Of a stretch of DNA of 7,090 nucleotides, positions 3,620-7,090 are shown in pieces (position 1 is the stretch's first letter; every line of letters starts with the position of its first letter). The position numbers and the translations under genes are program-made. The DNA comes from Chloroflexota bacterium (GTDB lineage Bacteria; Chloroflexota; Limnocylindria; Limnocylindrales; CSP1-4): contig JAJYGK010000113.1 in assembly GCA_021790715.1 (NCBI GenBank), positions 1 through 7,090 on the forward strand. Direction: 5' to 3'. The notes beneath the pieces are model-generated. The model ran no database searches. It was not told where the DNA came from and saw only the letters and a program-made list of their open reading frames with translations.

Positions 3620-5854
3620 TCACGGCGCTGGCCAGGCCTGCCGGATCAGGTTCGCCACGAGCGCCGTCCAGCCCGTCTGCGCGTCGGCCCCGATCCCGCG
3701 GCCCGTCTCCGCGTCGTAGTACTCGTGCACGTGGCCCGTGCGCTGCCAGTCCGCCTCCACCGCGGCGACGACGCGGTCCCGGATCGTCGCCGCCAGAGAC
3801 GGATCGACGGGCCCCAGGGCCTGGACCAGCATGTAGGTGATGGGCACCCAGACCGGGCCGAGCCAGTTCGAGTTGACGCCGGCCGCGGTCGCATAGCCGG
3901 GCTGGTACAGGCGGCTCGCCTTCGAGAGGCTGCGCACGCCGGCGACGGAGAGGAAGCGGGCGGGATCGCCCAGCGCGGCCACGAGGCGTGCCTGCCGGTC
4001 GGGCGGCACGATGCCCGCGATGAGGGGCACGAGTCCCGCGTACGAGGGCGCGTCCACGAAGCCCCCCGACGTGTCCAGGTCCTCGTAGATGCCAGCGGCG
4101 TCGTTCCACAGGAAGCGGTTGACGGCAGCATCGATCGTCGCCAGGTCCTGCGCGTACGTGGCCGCTCCCTGCGCATCGCCCGTCGCCCGCGCGATCTCCG
4201 CCATCGACCGCGCGAAGAGCGCCATCCAACCCGACGCATCGGCCTCCGGGCCTCCGAAGCGCGGCAGATCGTCCATGCCCAGGAACCCGGCCGCATAGAG
4301 CCCCGGTCGCTTCGTGTCCTGCAGCTGCGACTCCCAGTAGCGGTACTGGAGCGCGAGCCGCGGGTAGATCGCCCGCAGGAACGCCGTGTCCGCGCCGTCG
4401 CCGGAGACGGCCCAGGCGGCCCAGCCCAGGATCGGCGGGCACTCGTCGCTCATGACCCACTCCGCGCACGGCACGTGGCCGTCCGGCTGCTGCCAGCGCG
4501 GCGACAGGAAGAACGCCAGCTGGTCCTCGGCCAGCGTCCGGTCGACGAGCGAGGCCGCCACCGCCTGGAAGGCGCCGTCCCAGCTGGCCGGCCAGGGGAA
4601 CTCCCACGTGTCGGGCATGATCAGCACGTCGTGGGCATCGACGGTGCCGGACCAGGATGCCCCGGTGCCGTCCCACCGGTACAGCGACTGGTTCCACAGC
4701 AGGTCCATCAGGAGCTGGCGATACAGCGCCTCGTGCTGCGTGACCTGTCCGGCGAAGACGCCGGCAGCCTCCAGGCGGCGCGCCTGCACGACGGCGCCGA
4801 CGTCGGAGGCGATCGACGAGGCACGCACGGTCGCGGCCGCCACGCTCTGCGCGTCCGTGCCTGCCGTCTCGGCCATCCCGAACAGCCACGAGACCGAGAT
4901 GCCCGGGGCGAGGTCCGCGCGCTCCTCCAGGGCGCCGATCCGCCCGGCTCCCTCGACCAGGCGCCCCGCCCGCATGTCGCGGTCGAGGGCGGCCTTGTCG
5001 TCCGTGACCTCGATCCCCGCGACCGGCGTGACCGGAACCAGGGCGACCGTGGACGACGATCCCCGGATGGCGATCCCCGACCGGCCGGCACCGGTGCCCG
5101 CCGTCGTCGCGACGACCGACCCGCCGGGCACGGCACCGGCCGATCCTGCCGGTGCGAGCCAGCCCTTGAGCGCGACGTCCAGGCGGGCCGGCGCCGAGCT
5201 CGTGTTGGTCGCGGTCGCCCGCAGCGCGAACCCGTGGTCGTCCACCCGGGCGGCCTCCAGCTGGATCGTGAACGTCCCCGCGCCCGTGTCGATGGCGTCG
5301 AGAGGCGGCACCTGGTCCAGCGGCTGGAACGTCGGGTAGTGGTACTCGTAGCGCAGGTACGACGCGGTCGGCGTGGCCTCGTGGAAGATGCGGTTCTCGG
5401 CGATCGTCTCGCCGTGGGGGCCCTGGGCGTTGTCGAGCCCGTACAGGCGCTCGGTGATGTGGCGCTGCGTCCCGTCCCAGAACGCCCAGGCGACGTGGAA
5501 CTGCCCCTGGTCGTCCTCCAGACCCGCGATGCCATCCTCTCCCCAGGCGTACGGCGTCCGCATCGCCAGCGAGTAGCCGAGGCCCCAGCCGCTCCCGCCC
5601 AGGGACTCGCGCGGGTTGCCCCACTCGCGCTCCGAGAGGTAGGGGCCCCACCGCCGATCGAGCGAGGACCAGGCCGGCAGCGCGGCGGCGATCGATGCTC
5701 CGGGTGCACCGGATGCCGAGGGAGCCGCGGCAGGCCTCGACACCAGCGCAAGCCCTGCGATCGACGTCGCCAGGACGACGGCGACGGCGACGATCGCGGC
5801 CCCGAACCGACGGTCACGTCGCAGCCAGCGCCGGCCGCCTCCGGCCACGCCCAT
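3620..5854 (-). CDS. Exported or membrane-anchored GH63-family alpha-glycosidase
   Basis: Predicted extracytoplasmic glycoside hydrolase of family GH63 (processing alpha-glucosidase I, YgjK and mannosylglycerate-hydrolase relatives), 744 aa. Residues 1-17 are basic and 18-38 form one hydrophobic helix: an uncleaved anchor or signal peptide. The N-terminal beta domain starts with YLSEREWGNPRE (72-83), AYRWGEDGIAG-type YAWGEDGIAG (102-111) and ERLYGLDNAQGPHGE (135-149). The catalytic (alpha/alpha)6 barrel follows from about 375. By analogy with the GH63 SGLDDYPR/SGMDN motif, GMDDLPR (526-532) should carry the catalytic acid, probably Asp528. The general base is probably Glu711 in HVHEYYDAETG (708-718). 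NSNWLGPVWVP (661-671) is also typical. ATG at 5854 has GGAGGGAG seven bases or fewer upstream. It is divergent from the PadR gene, possibly sharing its operator. The substrate (alpha-glucoside, alpha-mannoside or glyceryl glycoside) cannot be decided. Confidence 0.88.
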   Translation of the reverse strand: MGVAGGGRRWLRRDRRFGAAIVAVAVVLATSIAGLALVSRPAAAPSASGAPGASIAAALPAWSSLDRRWGPYLSEREWGNPRESLGGSGWGLGYSLAMRTPYAWGEDGIAGLEDDQGQFHVAWAFWDGTQRHITERLYGLDNAQGPHGETIAENRIFHEATPTASYLRYEYHYPTFQPLDQVPPLDAIDTGAGTFTIQLEAARVDDHGFALRATATNTSSAPARLDVALKGWLAPAGSAGAVPGGSVVATTAGTGAGRSGIAIRGSSSTVALVPVTPVAGIEVTDDKAALDRDMRAGRLVEGAGRIGALEERADLAPGISVSWLFGMAETAGTDAQSVAAATVRASSIASDVGAVVQARRLEAAGVFAGQVTQHEALYRQLLMDLLWNQSLYRWDGTGASWSGTVDAHDVLIMPDTWEFPWPASWDGAFQAVAASLVDRTLAEDQLAFFLSPRWQQPDGHVPCAEWVMSDECPPILGWAAWAVSGDGADTAFLRAIYPRLALQYRYWESQLQDTKRPGLYAAGFLGMDDLPRFGGPEADASGWMALFARSMAEIARATGDAQGAATYAQDLATIDAAVNRFLWNDAAGIYEDLDTSGGFVDAPSYAGLVPLIAGIVPPDRQARLVAALGDPARFLSVAGVRSLSKASRLYQPGYATAAGVNSNWLGPVWVPITYMLVQALGPVDPSLAATIRDRVVAAVEADWQRTGHVHEYYDAETGRGIGADAQTGWTALVANLIRQAWPAP

Positions 5855-5951
5855 GTGCTCCCTCCCGCCCCCCGACCTCCACGTCCGGGATGGACACTAC
5901 GACGACGCGGGACTTCGGTTGCGGAGGTTTCGCAGCGCACCGACGGCGCCG

Positions 5952-5980
5952 TGGACGAGGAGAATAGGTCGTGCTACGAT
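5952..5980 (+). promoter_or_regulatory. Predicted promoter of the PadR/membrane-protein unit
   Basis: TGGACG (5952-5957, four of six matches to -35) and TACGAT (5975-5980, a good -10) are separated by exactly 17 bp. Transcription would start near 5987, giving a short leader of about 27 nt to the ATG at 6014. The -10 box lies inside the repeats proposed as the operator. Confidence 0.5.
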
Positions 5981-5996
5981 CTATCACGCTACGACC
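5967..5996. promoter_or_regulatory. Candidate PadR operator in the divergent intergenic region
   Basis: GGTCGT (5967-5972) and ACGACC (5991-5996) form an inverted repeat spanning 30 bp around the -10 box. Within it GCTACGATC (5973-5981) and GCTACGACC (5988-5996) form a direct repeat with a 15-bp period. PadR dimers bind imperfect palindromes over their own promoters, so autorepression is likely. From here the protein could also affect the glycosidase, which starts 113 bp away on the other strand. Confidence 0.45.
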
Positions 5997-6013
5997 CGCA
6001 CGTGGAGCGCCCG

Positions 6014-6331
6014 ATGCCAAGACACCCGACCCCCGGTGCGCAACCCCCGGATCCGGCGCTGCTGATCCTCGCCAGCCTGGCGGCCGGTCCGAAGCACGGC
6101 TATGCCATCGTGCGGGACGTGGAATCGTTCGCCGGCGTGCGCCTCGGGCCCGGGACGCTCTACGGCGCGATCCCCCGGCTCGAGGCGGAAGGGCTCATCG
6201 AGCCGCTCGAATCGGATGACCGGCGGAGGCCCTACCGTCTGACCGGCGCGGGCCGCGATCTCCTGCGCGCCCGGCTGGTCACCATGGAACGGCTCGTCGG
6301 TGCCGGCCTCGGAAGGCTGGCGGCCACGTGA
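6014..6331 (+). CDS. PadR-family transcriptional regulator
   Basis: Short DNA-binding repressor, 105 aa, consisting of the winged helix-turn-helix plus a brief C-terminal helix (the short PadR-s2 type). Typical features are LLILASLAAGPKHGYAIVRDVE (16-37), the recognition region LGPGTLYGAIPRLEAEGLI (44-62) and the wing RRRPYRLTGAGRDLL (70-84). ATG at 6014 is chosen because GGAG lies six bases upstream. An in-frame GTG at 6002 would add only four residues and would overlap that ribosome site. The same frame stays open far upstream, antisense to the glycosidase, but that extension is a shadow. The gene is translationally coupled to the next gene through a GTGA overlap. Family members respond to phenolics, drugs or membrane stress; the inducer here is unknown. 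Confidence 0.92.
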   Translation: MPRHPTPGAQPPDPALLILASLAAGPKHGYAIVRDVESFAGVRLGPGTLYGAIPRLEAEGLIEPLESDDRRRPYRLTGAGRDLLRARLVTMERLVGAGLGRLAAT

Positions 6332-6927
6332 GACCGCGGACGAGTCCGCCGGTCCTGTCACGTCTGCTGGTCGGCCTCTATCCGCGTGCGTGGCGGGCCC
6401 GGTACGGGGACGAACTCGCCGCCCTGCTCGAAGAGGCGCCGCCCTCGCCGGGCGTCGTCGCCGACGTCGTGCGCGGCGCCCTCGCGGCGCGCGCCACTCC
6501 CCTGTCCCTTCCCGGAGGCCCCGACATGACCGGTCACTCCCGCGTGCAGGCGCTCGCGTCCCTGCTCGCCGTCGCGCTCGTCCTGCCCTCGCTCGCGTTC
6601 CTGTCGGCCGCCACGGTGCGCCTCATGCAGCCGCGCGAATACCAGCCGGCGCGGGCCGCGTGGGTGATCTTCGACTTCTTCGGCGCACTTCCGCGCGAGC
6701 TGGCCGCCGTGGTGCTGCTCGCGGCGCCGGCCCTCGCCCTGGTGCTCGGCCTGGCCGTCGCGTGGCGCCGCCTCGCGGACGATCCCGAGAGCCGCACGGA
6801 TCTCGCCGCCCTGGGCGCGGCGGCGCGGCGGATGTCCCGCCACCCGGCGCTCGTCGCGGCGATCCTCGCCGCCCTCGCGTCGGCGGCCGTGCTGATCTTC
6901 GCCGCCGATCACCTGATCGCCGGATAG
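6328..6927 (+). CDS. Three-helix membrane protein coupled to PadR
   Basis: Integral membrane protein of unknown function, 199 aa. The N-terminal cytoplasmic part carries LYPRAWRARYGDELAALLEE (17-36) and VADVVRGAL (44-52), a short motif block commonly found in membrane proteins encoded next to PadR regulators. Three hydrophobic segments follow at about 73-97, 124-146 and 172-193. Between the last two lies a charged loop (RRLADDPESRTD, 147-158). Translation starts at GTG 6328, which overlaps the PadR stop (GTGA), so the two proteins are probably made together. By inference the protein may be a sensor or partner for the PadR regulator, or a small stress membrane protein. I see no enzyme or transport motif. 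Confidence 0.82.
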   Translation: MRPRTSPPVLSRLLVGLYPRAWRARYGDELAALLEEAPPSPGVVADVVRGALAARATPLSLPGGPDMTGHSRVQALASLLAVALVLPSLAFLSAATVRLMQPREYQPARAAWVIFDFFGALPRELAAVVLLAAPALALVLGLAVAWRRLADDPESRTDLAALGAAARRMSRHPALVAAILAALASAAVLIFAADHLIAG

Positions 6928-6955
6928 TGCCCGGCGCCGCCTTCGCGCCTCTCCC

Positions 6956-7090
6956 TCAGCGCTGGATGCGGGCCGAGCCGCCCTGCGCGAGCGCCCGCAC
7001 CTGCGCGAGCGTGGCCATCGTCGTGTCGCCGGGATACGTCGTGACGAGGGCGCCGTGGGCCCAGCCGAGGCGCAGCGCCTCCTCGGGCTC
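6956..7090 (-). CDS. C-terminal end of a PfkB-family sugar kinase (partial)
   Basis: Minus-strand frame entering from the right edge and ending at TGA (6958-6956), 44 residues visible. ALRLGWAHGALVTTYPGDTT (5-24), followed by MATLAQVRAL, strongly resembles the end of PfkB/ribokinase-fold kinases, especially the 2-keto-3-deoxygluconate kinase branch: the helix with the conserved A-GAL segment, then PGD and a final helix beginning with MAT. The ATP and sugar sites and the GAGD motif lie outside the window, so the exact sugar cannot be told. It converges with the membrane protein gene, leaving 28 bp between the stops. That gap has a weak GGCGC/GCGCC inverted repeat but no T tract. Confidence 0.7.
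   Translation of the reverse strand, partial: EPEEALRLGWAHGALVTTYPGDTTMATLAQVRALAQGGSARIQR

Noticed and set aside
3513..5651. A 712-codon minus-strand frame overlapping the glycosidase in another phase
   Set aside because: Low-complexity Arg/Gly/Pro composition without motifs; the GH63 frame carries all recognisable conserved blocks.
5890..5990. Minus-strand promoter for the glycosidase (for example TATTCT near 5962-5967)
   Set aside because: The best -35 partner is weak and at 15-bp spacing, so I could not define a promoter with confidence.
3389..6331. A 980-codon plus-strand open frame running antisense to the glycosidase and in frame into the PadR gene
   Set aside because: Its upstream part is Arg/Pro/Gly-rich and has no motifs, and it mirrors the glycosidase codons. 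Only the last 105 codons, from 6014, are a real gene.

Overview
The window comes from a high-GC bacterium (about 70% G+C by eye). Coding regions are strongly GC-biased at third codon positions and start codons are preceded by clear AAGGAG/GGAGG Shine-Dalgarno sites. The gene styles (PadR regulator coupled to a small YPRAWR-type membrane protein, exported GH63 glycosidase, PfkB kinase ending in a PGDTTMAT-like tail, Arg-rich microprotein in an ABC-2 operon) suggest Chloroflexota (Limnocylindria/Ellin6529-like) or a related actinobacterial-type soil organism. This taxonomic guess is inference only.

Layout, left to right. Positions 3-131 (+) are the last 42 codons of an unidentified protein, converging through a hairpin on an ABC-2 exporter operon read on the minus strand. 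In transcription order that operon is: a sigma70-like promoter (2623-2652); a roughly 320-nt untranslated leader with many hairpins and a textbook intrinsic terminator with a T6 tract (2415-2445); the ATPase (1378-2295); two strong intercistronic hairpins; a 65-aa Arg-rich protein with its own Shine-Dalgarno (1064-1261); and the six-helix permease (226-1026). A promoter, a structured leader and a terminator before the first gene form the layout of a transcription attenuator or riboswitch. I could not match it to a riboswitch class I know.

Positions 2653-3619 hold no convincing intact gene. They contain repeat debris: two tandem 19-bp repeats resembling insertion-sequence ends (2675-2719), a related inverted copy (3574-3590), a pair of 32-bp direct repeats (2921-3002) and a G-rich low-complexity block (3181-3379). 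This looks like a decayed mobile-element landing site.

Positions 3620-5854 (-) encode a membrane-anchored or secreted GH63-family alpha-glycosidase. It is divergent from a two-gene unit on the plus strand: a short PadR-family repressor (6014-6331) and a three-helix membrane protein whose GTG start overlaps the PadR stop. The plus-strand promoter in the shared 159-bp intergenic region overlaps inverted and direct repeats, a plausible PadR operator. The window ends with the C-terminal 44 residues of a PfkB-family sugar kinase (6956-7090, -).
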